From JAPOUP01 sp965199865 (lineage in GTDB: Bacteria > Pseudomonadota > Alphaproteobacteria > Rhodobacterales > Rhodobacteraceae): 64,000 nt of DNA. The notes under the pieces were generated by a model. It was not told the DNA's origin. It saw only the letters and a program-made list of their open reading frames with translations, and did not search any database. Each line of letters begins with the position of its first letter. Positions within the stretch are counted from its first letter, which is position 1. Where the stretch lies: contig CBDATU010000007.1 of the NCBI GenBank assembly GCA_965199865.1, positions 124,001 to 188,000 of the forward strand, in the 5' to 3' direction. A program made the translations under genes and the position numbers. Below are positions 1 through 8,826 of the stretch, in pieces.

Positions 1-426
1 ACGTCACCTGATGGTACAGTGACCGAGGTTCCACTGGAAGAGGTTCGTCCGGGACGGTTTGAGGCCGTCGTCGAAGGATCGGAACTCGGACTCTATCTGT
101 TGAAAGAGGGTGATCAGGAGGCTGTGGTTGCGCTTGGCCCGGCTGCGCCGAGGGAATTTGAGCGGACTGTCGCTAGCGCTACGGCACTTACTACCCTGAT
201 CAGGGCGAACAGTGGCGGTGTCGCCCAGATCGAGGATGGCATTCCAGATCTTCGCATCGTGCGTTCAGGGCGCCCGGCGGCAGGGCGTGGCTGGCTTGGA
301 GTGACGCCTCGCGAAGCCTATAAGACAACGGATGTGGCAATCTTTCCGCTAGTACATGCGTGGCTGTTCCTGTTGGTGGGGTCATTTCTTGTAATCGGCG
401 CATGGCTGCGGGAGGGAAGACGCTGA
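1..426 (+). CDS. C-terminal end of a large inner-membrane protein (BatA/glutamine-amidotransferase-like), 5' partial
   Basis: The reading frame is open from the first base, so the apparent GTG start at 19 is probably internal and only the last ~141 residues are present. The end of the protein has a compact soluble part, a GRGWLG-PREAY motif, one hydrophobic helix (about residues 110-128 of this fragment) and a short basic tail. From memory, this tail is typical of the large alphaproteobacterial membrane proteins that combine BatA, von Willebrand and glutamine-amidotransferase-like domains and lie beside MoxR ATPase genes. The defining domains are outside the window, so the family name is an inference. 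The gene ends cleanly and is followed by ~540 bp without a recognisable gene. Confidence 0.55.
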   Translation, partial: TSPDGTVTEVPLEEVRPGRFEAVVEGSELGLYLLKEGDQEAVVALGPAAPREFERTVASATALTTLIRANSGGVAQIEDGIPDLRIVRSGRPAAGRGWLGVTPREAYKTTDVAIFPLVHAWLFLLVGSFLVIGAWLREGRR

Positions 427-966
427 CGGGTGGCGGCAATATGCGACTGTGACCAGAGACTCGCTGGGATGCATTGTCCCGAGCATCGGATCGCACCCGG
501 ATGGGAAAATCGCAGCCTTTTCCAGGGAAACGGGCGGAAACCGAAGGTGCCGACTGGTAGTGGCATCGCCGTGCCAAAGATGGTCAGACCCTGCGTTCAA
601 GAGAGTTGCCATCGGCGGACCGAGCCCCGACAGCGCCACCGTGCGCAACCTTCGGACCCTGATCGGAGAACCTGCCACACTGGCGGTCAATGAAATGGCC
701 ATACCCGGCAGATCGGACGCTGCGGACATCTCCACCGCATAGCCCACTGAACTCCAGAAACGGGCATTCGCGCTCCAGGATGTCAGGCCGGCCAATGCCG
801 TAAACAGTAAGAAGCCTGGATGAAATCAACATAACCCTTGGCCGCGCAATGGATTTGTGTCTGCGATCGCCGGGAGGTTCAGGTTAGGCTGAAGTTTCCG
901 ACTCATTTGAAACTTTGCGCACGGTGATCCAACCGGTATGGTAATCATGGGAACCGGAGGTGAACG
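427..966. other. Intergenic stretch with no recognisable gene
   Basis: Several short ORFs overlap on both strands, but none resembles a known protein or has a good ribosome binding site. The stretch lies between the end of the membrane protein gene and the first IS4-type transposase. A purine-rich GGAGG at about 956-960 sits just before the GTG at 967. I could not find the element's expected left terminal repeat here. Confidence 0.5.
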
Positions 967-3411
967 GTGATCGAAGAACTCCCTGCATGCATGAGCGCTG
1001 CGCCATCAGACGTGCGGTGCTACCTGATTCGCATGCAGGTCGGGATGCGCCATTTCGGGGAGGAAACGGTCGGGTGGCTGAGGTCCGCGGCGGCGGCGGG
1101 AGCCGGACGGCGCAGTCTGGCGGCGGGGCTGTGCGAGCGCGAGGACTGGACCAACGCCGCCGGAGCGCCGTGCCTCGCTTCCGCCCGGCTGGCCCTGCCG
1201 AAGATCGCGGAGCGCTACGGCATCACCCTGCCGCAGGCCGGATCGCCGGTGGCTCCCGGCAGACCGCTGCCGGAGCATCCCGACGTCCGGTTCTCCGGCA
1301 CGCTCGCGGAGCTCGGCGGTGTCGGGCTGGAGATGGCGGAGACGGCGGAGGAGCGGCGCGCCCTGCGGGGGATGATGGAGAGCCACCATCCCCGGGGCGA
1401 CCCGTCCAATCCCGGCGCTCTCCTCTTCTACTGGATCAGCAGCGAACGCCTGGGGCGCGTCGGCGGGCTCTGCTTTCACGCGGCCAACTGGCACCAGAGG
1501 GCACGGGACGCCTACATCGGCTGGAGCGGCCGGGAGCGGATGGCGAAGCTGGGGCTGCTGGTGCAGAACTCCAGGTTCCTGATCCTGCCGGGCGTGGAGG
1601 TCCCGCACCTGGCCAGCCACGTTCTGGGGCTGGCGGCAAGGCGGCTTCCCGATGACTGGGAGAGGCTGCACGGCGTCCGTCCGGCGATGGCCTTCACCTA
1701 TGTCGGCGCGGAGCGCCCCGGCACGGCCTACGCGGCGGCCGGATGGGAGTTCGCCGGGACCACCTCCGGCCATCCTCCCGGCCACCGCCGGGAGGGAGCG
1801 GAGGCCTGCGGCGTCTGGATGAGGCCGCTGGATCCGGACTGGCGAGACCGCATGTGCCGCGGGCCGGAGACGCCGCGCTGGCTGGGCCCGGCCCCGGCGA
1901 TCCCGGAGGACGCCGACTGGGCGGATCTGGAGTTCGGGCTGTGCGGCCATCCCGACGGACGGGTGCGCAGCCGGATCCTGGCCATGGGGAGGGCCTGGGA
2001 GACCCGGCCCGGTGAGCCGGTCGCCGTTGTCTTCGCCGGAAAAAAGGATCAGGGTGCGGCCTACAGGCTGCTTTCCAACCCCAGGGTGAGCATGGACGAC
2101 ATCATCGAGAGCCACCGCATGGCCACGCTCCAGCGCTGCCGGGCCGAGACGGAGGTCCTGGCCATCCAGGACACCACGATGCTGGACTTTTCCGGCCTGA
2201 AGGGCTCCACGGGCGGTCTGGCGAAGCTCGGCGGCGGCGGATCGGGCAGCGTCGGCATCCCGGCGCACGTGACGCTGGCGGTGTCGGCCTCCGGCCGCGG
2301 CCTCTGGGTGCTGGCCATCGACGCCAGCTTCCGGGAGGGCGTCACCGTGAAGGCCGACCGCAGGCGCGGAGGCACGGGGCGGGCGGAGCCGGAACCGGAC
2401 AGGGCGGCGGAGACGGAGACGCCCGACGGTGGCAGCGAGAGCCGCCGCTGGCTGGAGGGCCTGGCCCTGGCGCAGGAGGTCGGGAGGACCAGCCCTGGAA
2501 CGCGCGTGATCACCGTCTGCGACCGCGAGGGCGACATATGGGACATGTTCGAGGCCCAGGCGGAAGACCCCGCCGCGGCCGGGCTGCTGGTGCGCTCCAG
2601 CGCCTCGACCCGCCGCTCCGTCATCGCCGGCGGTGAGGTGGTGGACCTCATGGAGCACGTCTCCGGGCTGCCCGCCGTCGGGACGCGCACCGTCCACGTC
2701 GCCGCCCGCGGCGGGATCACCGGGTCGCGTGGGCGAAAGGCCGTGAGGGCCCGCCCGGCGCGGACCGCGGAGACGGAGATCCGCGTCGCACGCGTCGAGC
2801 TGAAGGCCCCCGGACGGAGCCGCCAGACCCTGCCGGTCACCGCGGTGCTCGCCAGCGAGACCACCACGCCGCCGAAGGGCGGCCGGCGGCTGTCATGGCT
2901 GCTGCTGTCCAGCGACGCGAAGCCCGACCTCCAGGGCGCCATCGACACCGTCAGGCGGTACGAGGCGAGGTGGACAATCGAGGAATATTTCAAGACGCTG
3001 AAACAGTGCACCCGCATCGAGGACCGCCAGCTCGACGAGGCCGACGACCTCCGGTGCTGCCTCGCCTTCGACGCCGTCACCGCATGGCGCGTGTTCGACA
3101 TCCAGCGCGCCGCGAAGGCCGAGCCCGACCGGCCCGCCCTCGATTTCCTGGACGAGGACGAGCTCACCGCCCTCTGGATCGGGATGGAGGATTACGGCTT
3201 CAGGGACGCCCGGGCACCGCCCTTCGACGGCTTCACCATCCGCGAGGCCGCCATCGACATCGGCCGCTACGTCGGCTTCATCCCCTCGAAACGCCAGCCC
3301 CTGCCGGGGACGCAGAAAATGTGGAAAGGCATGAAATACCTCCTCCAGGCAACCGCATTCTACAGGGCCTTCAGAAGCCGGGGCCCGCTCAGGGAGTCAA
3401 CAGTGCTATAG
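967..3411 (+). CDS. IS4-family transposase with N-terminal DUF4338/DruA-like domain (copy 1)
   Basis: This protein of about 814 residues should cut and paste its own element. Residues ~135-310 match the DUF4338/DruA pattern: histidines near 140, an IGWS motif near 184, a RFLILP stretch, LASH, and an RPxxxxTxVxxxRxGTxYxAAxW block. The C-terminal half is a Tn5/IS4-type DDE nuclease, with QDTT near residue 400, CDREGD near 518-523, and the family signature Y665-x2-R668-x3-E672-x6-K679. The GTG at 967 has a strong GGAGG upstream. Alignment with copy 2 suggests that the core protein starts at the ATG at 1033. It is much richer in G+C than the neighbouring genes, consistent with recent arrival. The nuclease and the fold are known; the role of the DruA-like part is not. 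Confidence 0.9.
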   Translation: MIEELPACMSAAPSDVRCYLIRMQVGMRHFGEETVGWLRSAAAAGAGRRSLAAGLCEREDWTNAAGAPCLASARLALPKIAERYGITLPQAGSPVAPGRPLPEHPDVRFSGTLAELGGVGLEMAETAEERRALRGMMESHHPRGDPSNPGALLFYWISSERLGRVGGLCFHAANWHQRARDAYIGWSGRERMAKLGLLVQNSRFLILPGVEVPHLASHVLGLAARRLPDDWERLHGVRPAMAFTYVGAERPGTAYAAAGWEFAGTTSGHPPGHRREGAEACGVWMRPLDPDWRDRMCRGPETPRWLGPAPAIPEDADWADLEFGLCGHPDGRVRSRILAMGRAWETRPGEPVAVVFAGKKDQGAAYRLLSNPRVSMDDIIESHRMATLQRCRAETEVLAIQDTTMLDFSGLKGSTGGLAKLGGGGSGSVGIPAHVTLAVSASGRGLWVLAIDASFREGVTVKADRRRGGTGRAEPEPDRAAETETPDGGSESRRWLEGLALAQEVGRTSPGTRVITVCDREGDIWDMFEAQAEDPAAAGLLVRSSASTRRSVIAGGEVVDLMEHVSGLPAVGTRTVHVAARGGITGSRGRKAVRARPARTAETEIRVARVELKAPGRSRQTLPVTAVLASETTTPPKGGRRLSWLLLSSDAKPDLQGAIDTVRRYEARWTIEEYFKTLKQCTRIEDRQLDEADDLRCCLAFDAVTAWRVFDIQRAAKAEPDRPALDFLDEDELTALWIGMEDYGFRDARAPPFDGFTIREAAIDIGRYVGFIPSKRQPLPGTQKMWKGMKYLLQATAFYRAFRSRGPLRESTVL

Positions 3412-3417
3412 TGACAT
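967..3417 (+). mobile_element. IS4-type insertion sequence with DruA-like-domain transposase, copy 1
   Basis: The right end is placed at about 3416-3417, because the sequence ATAGTGACA at 3408-3416 matches the end of copy 3 (near 62174) and resembles the terminal repeat of copy 2. The transposase stop codon lies inside this end. No matching left inverted repeat was found upstream of the transposase, so the left boundary given is only the start of the gene and the element may be truncated there. The sequence is nearly identical to copy 3 over the shared part. Confidence 0.7.
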
Positions 3418-3513
3418 GCCCGGGACGGCTCGACGTCTTCACTTGGTAGCAGGTATCTACCGGATGGTGGTGGGTCACGTGATCGTCAAGCCAGACCGCA
3501 TTCAGCTAATGGC

Positions 3514-3693
3514 TCAACCACATGATCCAGTTCCAGGTGATCCAGCACCAAGAATATTTTCGACTAACCTGTAGACTGTCGTGCTACCGAGATCACGCGG
3601 CCAGTCGGTGCAGGGAGGGTTGTCGCGCAGCCGAGCGCGACGAATTGCTTCACCTATCCCTTTTTGGGTGATTCTATATGTGTCGATCCCCAT
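3514..3693 (-). CDS. Small ORF, probably a truncated gene remnant
   Basis: A 59-residue frame beginning MGIDTYRIT and ending in a Gly/Ser-rich tail reads like real protein: a basic amphipathic helix rich in Arg, Ile and Ala, then a short LVENIL segment. The same frame stays open upstream into the 40-bp repeat at 3701-3740, so the original N-terminus was probably removed by an insertion. I do not recognise the family. It could equally be a chance frame. Confidence 0.25.
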   Translation of the reverse strand: MGIDTYRITQKGIGEAIRRARLRDNPPCTDWPRDLGSTTVYRLVENILGAGSPGTGSCG

Positions 3694-3700
3694 ATCAAAA

Positions 3701-3740
3701 GGCTCTTTAGAAAATTTATAGTGCGATCCGGCGGGATTCC
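3701..3740 (+). repeat. 40-bp direct repeat, copy 1 (ISL3-like terminus)
   Basis: Starts GGCTCTTTAGAAAATTT and matches 7743-7782 in the same orientation at 36 of 40 positions. The GGCTCTT opening resembles ISL3-family terminal repeats, so these may be leftover element ends. That family assignment is from memory and no intact ISL3 transposase lies between them. Confidence 0.5.
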
Positions 3741-3771
3741 CCTTTTCCCGTCAGCTGGCGGAACGGCCGGC

Positions 3772-3828
3772 TTAGGGAGGCCGAGCCCGCCGCAGCGCCT
3801 CCGCCGGCGTGAGGTAGCCGAGTGACAT
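3772..3828 (-). pseudogene. C-terminal fragment of an IS3/IS481-type transposase
   Basis: The minus strand encodes a short peptide, SLGYLTPAEALRRARPP, followed by a stop codon. This is the characteristic tail of IS3-superfamily integrase-type transposases. Nothing upstream on the same strand continues the protein; instead, the IS1380-like relic begins on the other strand. This is a cut-off remnant left by successive insertions. Confidence 0.65.
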
Positions 3829-4115
3829 GGACACTGCGGTGTCGCACCGCTACTGGAGGATCGTGGATGCCACTGACGACCCGCTGCACGGCGCCCCGGG
3901 AAGGACGCTTCTTCCGTGGCTACTACGGCGATTACCGCTACCCGCCGCGGTCATCACCTGCTGCGACCACATCCTCGACCTTGCGAGGAACCGCCGCCTG
4001 GAGGAGCGGGTCGCCGGATCGCCGGAAAAGTCGCGGAGGCGCGCCACCGTCTCAGGAAAACCGTCGCGGCGCTTCCGCGACTTTCGCTACCGGATACGAT
4101 CCAGCTGAAGCCGGA
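3827..4115 (+). pseudogene. Frameshifted relic of an IS1380-family transposase
   Basis: Pieces of the IS1380 DDE region can be read in two frames. DATDDPLHG (the first catalytic Asp region) is in the frame of 3827, REGRFFRGYYGDYRY in the frame of 3822, and CDHILDLARN back in the first frame. At least two frameshifts and loss of both ends make it non-functional. It starts immediately against the IS3-type fragment on the opposite strand, which suggests nested insertions. Confidence 0.7.
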
Positions 4116-4294
4116 CCCGCCGCGGCGTGGGAAAGGCCGGGTGGCTGCTCGGTCCGGGCGGCGCCAATCCCCTCTTCGTGGTGACTGGCCTGCCGACCCT
4201 TCAGTGCCGGAATCCGCAGCCGACGGCAGGTTGATGACGTATCCGGGTTACCATCTCGGAGCACGCGGCGAGGACCGTCTCCCCAGAGAGCGAA

Positions 4295-4319
4295 ACGCCC
4301 GGGACGGATGCCCGAGCGT
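4295..4319 (-). terminator. Possible intrinsic terminator downstream of phoX
   Basis: Reading the minus strand, ACGCTCGGG pairs with CCCGGGCGT (9 pairs, one G-T) around a 7-base loop, followed by a short T run. It lies 22-46 bases beyond the phoX stop codon. The T tract is weak, so efficiency is uncertain. Confidence 0.45.
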
Positions 4320-4340
4320 CTCCTGTTTCTCAGGCGTGGC

Positions 4341-6257
4341 CTAACCAACCGGTGCGCCGTCTTCGCGCCAGACGGCGACGATCGACGAGCGTGCCAGCGT
4401 GCCTTCGCCGTCCGGAAAAGGCGAGGAGGGGTGCTGGATGCCGACGAACATGGTCCTTCGGTCTGCCGACCATGTGAGGCCGGTGACTTCCGAACCTTTC
4501 GGGCCGGTCAGGAATCGGCGGATTTCGCCGGTGACGGGATCGCCTGCGAGCATCTGGTTGTTTCCCATACCAACGAAGCCGTCTTCGTTGCTGTCGTTGC
4601 CATCGGTCTGAATCCAGAGGATGCCGGCGCTGTCGAACATCATGCCGTCGGGCGAGTTGAACATGTTGCCAGAACTGATGTTGGCTGAGCCGGCATAGGC
4701 GTCGTCATGCACGTCCGGGTTGCCCGCCATGACGTAGAGATCCCAGCGGAAAGTGTCGGTGGCGTGATCGTCATTTGACGGATACCAGCGGACGATCTGA
4801 CCATAGCGGTTCTCCGCGCGCGGATTGGGCGCATTGATGGTCATCTCCTGACCGGCGGCATTGGTGCGAAGCTTTCCGTCGTCCGTCAGCACATTGCGGC
4901 GGCTGTTGTTGGTCAGTGCGCAGTAGCCTTCGGCGGCGACCGTGTTTACGGCGACCCATTCAGGGCGGTCCATGGTCGTGGCACCAACACGCAGTGCGGC
5001 CTCGCGGGTCAGGACGCAGATCTCCGCTTTCGACATGCCAGTGGCCTCTTCAGTAAGCTCAAGCCACTCACCGGTGCCGTCCCAATTGAATCTGGCGGTG
5101 TAAAGACGGCCGTTTTCCATCAGGTCGTCGGTATCGCCGCCCGGCGCATAGGTGTTGTTGGAGACGTATTTGTACATGTATTCGCCGCGTTCATCGTCAC
5201 CCATGTAGACGACGAGATGACCCGAGGGGGCGATCACGCAGGCTGCGTTCTCGTGCTTGAAGCGGCCGAGTGCCGTGCGTTTCTTGGGTGTCGAGGTTGG
5301 ATCGGATGGGTCGATCTCGGTGACGTAGCCGTGACGATAGGGCTCGTTCGGGTTCTTCGAAATGTCATAGCGTGCGTCGTGCACCTCATAGGTATAACGG
5401 CCTTCGAGGTTTATGCCATAGCGCCTGAAATCGTCGGGACGCTCGAAATTCCCGTCCGTGGATCCGAAGTACCCGTTGAAGTTTTCTTCGCAGGTCAAAT
5501 ACGTGCCCCAGGGCGTTTTGCCGGCGCCGCAGTTGTTCATGGTGCCGAGCACCCTGGTGCCAGTGGGGTCGGCTTCGGTCTTCAGGAGGTCATGACCGGC
5601 GGCGGGGCCGGTGATGTCGATTTCGGTCAGATGCGTGATCCGGCGGTTGAACGGGCTGTCGACCTTGACGCTCCAGCCGTCGTCCGTGCGCTCGGCTTCG
5701 AAAATGTTCACGCCCTGCAGCTTTTGCAGAACCATCACGTCATCGGCAGTCATCACTTTGCCGTCTTCGTTGTGGGGCAGGTTGATTTTCCTGTTCACGT
5801 ATTCGCTATTGACCGCGATCACTTCCATGCCATCAATCTCGAACAGTTCCATGCCGTCAGTGTTTTCACCAAACACGCGATCAGCCCTGTCGGCGGGCAG
5901 GCGCTCGGTCTGGCTGAACGCCGGCGCATCGGAGAAGAGCGGATCACCGTAGCGGACCAGTGTCGACCACCGATAGCCGGGGGGCACGTGCACGGTGGAA
6001 TCGGTCTGGATCGGCAGGGCTTCGAAGGGGAAGCGGCTTGAGGCATGGCCGGCGGCCTGCGCACTGGTTGAGGAAAGAAGCGTACCGGTTGTTCCCAATG
6101 CTGCGGCGGCCGAACCAAAGACCAGTGCACCACCAAGGAATCCGCGACGGGATACCGCTTCCGCGACTACGCGGTCGAAGTCATTTTCCTCTGGGCGGGG
6201 GTCGTTCATTTCGTCCCACTCGTCCCAACTCAGTTCGTTCACGTCGATGTCTTTCAT
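4341..6257 (-). CDS. phoX: PhoX-family alkaline phosphatase, Tat-exported
   Basis: The protein has 638 residues, typical of PhoX (DUF839), a calcium- and iron-dependent phosphomonoesterase that releases phosphate from organic esters in the periplasm or outside the cell. A long acidic lead is followed by a twin-arginine motif SRRGFLGG at residues 37-44, an Ala-rich hydrophobic stretch and an AQAA-type cleavage region near 65-70. The body carries the PhoX blocks CGAGKTPWGTYLTCEENFNG, GRFKHENA and YMGDDERGEYMYKYV. The start codon has GGGAG upstream. No clear Pho box was seen. It stands alone between IS relics, so phosphate-starvation control is expected from the family rather than shown here. 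Confidence 0.92.
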   Translation of the reverse strand: MKDIDVNELSWDEWDEMNDPRPEENDFDRVVAEAVSRRGFLGGALVFGSAAAALGTTGTLLSSTSAQAAGHASSRFPFEALPIQTDSTVHVPPGYRWSTLVRYGDPLFSDAPAFSQTERLPADRADRVFGENTDGMELFEIDGMEVIAVNSEYVNRKINLPHNEDGKVMTADDVMVLQKLQGVNIFEAERTDDGWSVKVDSPFNRRITHLTEIDITGPAAGHDLLKTEADPTGTRVLGTMNNCGAGKTPWGTYLTCEENFNGYFGSTDGNFERPDDFRRYGINLEGRYTYEVHDARYDISKNPNEPYRHGYVTEIDPSDPTSTPKKRTALGRFKHENAACVIAPSGHLVVYMGDDERGEYMYKYVSNNTYAPGGDTDDLMENGRLYTARFNWDGTGEWLELTEEATGMSKAEICVLTREAALRVGATTMDRPEWVAVNTVAAEGYCALTNNSRRNVLTDDGKLRTNAAGQEMTINAPNPRAENRYGQIVRWYPSNDDHATDTFRWDLYVMAGNPDVHDDAYAGSANISSGNMFNSPDGMMFDSAGILWIQTDGNDSNEDGFVGMGNNQMLAGDPVTGEIRRFLTGPKGSEVTGLTWSADRRTMFVGIQHPSSPFPDGEGTLARSSIVAVWREDGAPVG

Positions 6258-6422
6258 TTCGATCTCCCGATTGGAATTTTTCTGTGAATTTCCGTAACCG
6301 CTTCGCGACCATCAGCGACTCGATGTCCGGTTTTCGTTAGCCTGGATTTCCACCAGATGCTGTTGCATGAAGTCGGTACCCTAAAATATGCCAGATTCAG
6401 CTATGACTTGCATATGGACCGA

Positions 6423-6488
6423 GGCCGGACCCCATGCAGACACGGGCCGGACACCATGCAGACACGGGCCGGACACCATGCAGACACA
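6423..6488. repeat. Three tandem copies of a 22-bp unit
   Basis: Unit GGCCGGACMCCATGCAGACACR occurs at 6423-6444, 6445-6466 and 6467-6488, with only single-base differences. There are no spacers, so it is not CRISPR. It lies in non-coding sequence upstream of phoX, on the far side from its coding region. Confidence 0.9.
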
Positions 6489-6538
6489 GTGTAGCACACC
6501 CGACATCAGTTTCAAGGGATCGGGCCGACGGAATAGGG

Positions 6539-6856
6539 AAATCTCCTTTGGAAATTTCTTCCCCCGTTTCGGTTTCTGAAAAATTTTCCGTAAATTCAAT
6601 CGGATAGGGAAGGCAGAAATGGGACAGGGAGAATGTGTCCGGGAGCGTCGAGCCTCTGGAACGGCGGGACGACCCGCCACGGACTTCCCGGAACTTCGGC
6701 AATCCGCCTTTCGACGGGGATGCACCGCGGTGAGGGATGTATCGATATGGCCGTGTTCTGGTGCCTGGAGGGGTGGCATCTATCTATGTTTCCTATAAAC
6801 TGTCAGAAACATGTAGATAAGGAAATAGTAAAATTCCAAATGCGATCGCCCTACCG
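6539..6856 (+). repeat. Dispersed ~300-bp repeat, copy A
   Basis: Alignable by eye with 34658-34955 over the whole length and with parts of 24648-24775 and 38757-38912. Shared blocks include TTTCTTCCC, TTTTC-GTAAATTCA, a GCAATCCGCCTTTCG-CGGGGATGC core, ATCGATA-GG, a TATAAA-TGTCAGAAAC block, and a terminal ATGCGAT-GCC. No complete ORF is conserved among the copies. It may be a MITE or the decayed flank of a lost element. Confidence 0.7.
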
Positions 6857-7742
6857 ACGGAAGGGCACGGTCCGTTTCAACGGCGGCAGGATGCCACCCG
6901 ATGCCGGTGACCTGGCCCTGCGGGAGGTGAACCGGATTCCAGGTCTGGGCGGGCAGGACTGATTCACACTCGATGGCTATGCGAAGGTTGGGGCGCGGGT
7001 CGGTTCGGCCCTTGGTTCCGGAGAGGTGATTTCCCGGGGGTGACGGTCTCCCGCAGGTGCTCCGGAAGTGTCTTTCTGAAGGGAGGGCGCACTGTCGGCA
7101 CGGTTACCGCCCGGGCCGGTCGGGTCAGGACGGCGTTGAGGAGAACCTCTGGCTGGGCGGCGTATACAAGGAAGGCGTCAGGAGCGTATGTGAAGCCGCT
7201 ATGCAGGATGATGGCGGGTACGCATGAGACCCGCGTCCTCACCGAAACTGGCGTCACGTCCGTAGTGGTTGCGCGCCTCCGTCGACTTATGTGGCGTCAC
7301 AAAAGACTGCGCACAACGCAAACCATTGTCCCCGCGACGTTACCTTCAGCGAAGGCGACTGCCTCGCGCTGGCCGTGATCCTGAGCGGTGGTCGACGCGT
7401 GGCCAAGGCCACGCGCCGCTTTGCGTTCCAGCGGAAAGAGGCGTTCGACGTGGTTCTCTCACCTGGCTGAATGTCGACGCTCCCGCACGGATCCATGGCT
7501 CTTGGTCGCGGAGATCCGTGAGCAAGGTGGCGAACCTGCTCCTGGCCGGGTGGAACTTGGCCGGTTCCGCATAAATCAGAAAGAAGCTGAAGGATGATGA
7601 CGTGGAAATCCCGGCGCTTCAGCCTGTGTCGGCCAACGGTTGGGTGGTTGAATGTTAACCCGAAATGCATCGTCCTGGAATATAGACCAAACATGCGACA
7701 CGACCTCCTGAAGGTCAGCGTGACACAGTTACCATTCGACTT
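6857..7742. other. Gene-free stretch, decayed sequence
   Basis: Only short overlapping frames are present. A frame around 7350-7470 reads GDCLALAVILSGGRR then FQRKEAFDVVLSPW, which looks like once-coding sequence, but I cannot name it. No RNA gene or regulatory site stands out. Confidence 0.4.
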
Positions 7743-7782
7743 GGCTCTTTAGAAAATTTGTAGTGAGATCTGGCAGGATTCC
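7743..7782 (+). repeat. 40-bp direct repeat, copy 2 (ISL3-like terminus)
   Basis: Same orientation as 3701-3740, with four differences in 40 bases. The two copies bracket about 4 kb holding the IS3 and IS1380 relics, phoX and repeat copy A. They may be two ends of separate lost elements or may flank an acquired segment. Confidence 0.5.
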
Positions 7783-8160
7783 GGCAACACATTGTGAAAA
7801 AAGGAAATTTCTCCAAAAAAACCATCCGAAGGACTTGCGTCCGCGATCATGGTTCGCCATCTGTTCCCTATGATCCCGACAAGGAACCTCATCGTCTCGT
7901 TAAGCAGCGCCGAAAGGCGGAAATGGGGGGACGTCCAAATGCGATGACCCTATGCGACCTTTCCCGGAAAATTCTGTTTCTCTGCAGCGCGCTGAAGGAA
8001 TCCTGCCGGAACGCACTCCGATTATTCAAATGAGCCTTGGGATTTCATCCTGTCTCCCCACACCCAACTTCCGGTTGGAAAATAAGGGATCTATCGTAGA
8101 TGGCGAACATGGAGTCAGGGATTCACCCCAATTATTCGTTACGTCCCGGACGCCTGTGCA

Positions 8161-8826
8161 TCACGAATAAAGGTCCATATCCACCCTGTAGACCTTTTTG
8201 AGATCAATCCCAGCAGCGGCTATCGCGTCCTTTTCCTGTTTCTCCGTCGCACGATGCGGCACGTCCACATAGACGGTCTCTTCTGGAGTATAGGGAAAAT
8301 CGATGATTACAGCTGATAGACGCGAATTGAAACACGCACCATCCGGGTCTCTGAACACTATACCCCTTGAATTGTACGCCACGCCGTTTTCATCCATGTA
8401 AACTGCTGGCAGGCGGCGGTTCTGCCTTTCCCCAAGTAAGGTTGCATGCCACTCGTCTTGGTTTCCGGTCAGGGGATGCAGGGGCTTGAATCGAAGAAGA
8501 TCATGCAGTTTCCCGATCGCTAGGTCGGCTGAAGCTTCAGTATGTCCCTGCATGGAAAACAGCCGCACCATCTCAAGGATGCTATCTTCCATCCGGCGTT
8601 CCATCCGGCGTTCCACCCAGTGCGCCCCATTGCTACGCTTTCCATCTTCCGCGGACTGGGTTCCTTCTCTTACCCTTCTCCACTTTCTCAAAGCCGCGAG
8701 TTCGTTCCTGGCGTAATCGACATGTGCGCCGTTCTCGAATTTCAACAGCCATTTCACCAACCTGAATATGAAACGGTGCTTCCATTGACGGTGGCGGGCT
8801 TTCAGTGTCCAGCGAAGTTTTCCCAT
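8161..8826 (-). CDS. Hypothetical protein, possibly phage-derived
   Basis: The ORF encodes 221 residues. The N-terminal ~110 residues are basic and helical. The C-terminal half contains HPLTGNQDEWH, QNRRLPAVYMDENGVAY, a GIVFRDPDGACF segment and a YVDVP motif. This mixture resembles small proteins often found among phage early genes, where an adenine-rich region encodes a W-N-RR-VF-D--G-AYD-EGRVF-PDG pattern. No phage neighbours are visible and the function is unknown. A tandem RRMERRMED duplication lies near residues 72-81. The gene is flanked by gene-free, decayed DNA, so it may be a stranded survivor of a prophage. Confidence 0.6.
   Translation of the reverse strand: MGKLRWTLKARHRQWKHRFIFRLVKWLLKFENGAHVDYARNELAALRKWRRVREGTQSAEDGKRSNGAHWVERRMERRMEDSILEMVRLFSMQGHTEASADLAIGKLHDLLRFKPLHPLTGNQDEWHATLLGERQNRRLPAVYMDENGVAYNSRGIVFRDPDGACFNSRLSAVIIDFPYTPEETVYVDVPHRATEKQEKDAIAAAGIDLKKVYRVDMDLYS

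Noticed and set aside
1006..2697. 563-residue minus-strand ORF antisense to transposase copy 1
   Set aside because: A high-G+C shadow rich in Arg, Pro and Gly with no family similarity; the plus-strand transposase explains the region.
967..3411. Druantia phage-defence system
   Set aside because: The DruA-like domain is fused to a transposase within an IS; no DruE helicase or other Druantia genes are nearby.
5217..6041. 274-residue plus-strand ORF inside phoX
   Set aside because: Antisense shadow of a well-supported phosphatase gene.
6423..6488. CRISPR array
   Set aside because: The three units are contiguous, without spacers, and no cas genes are present.
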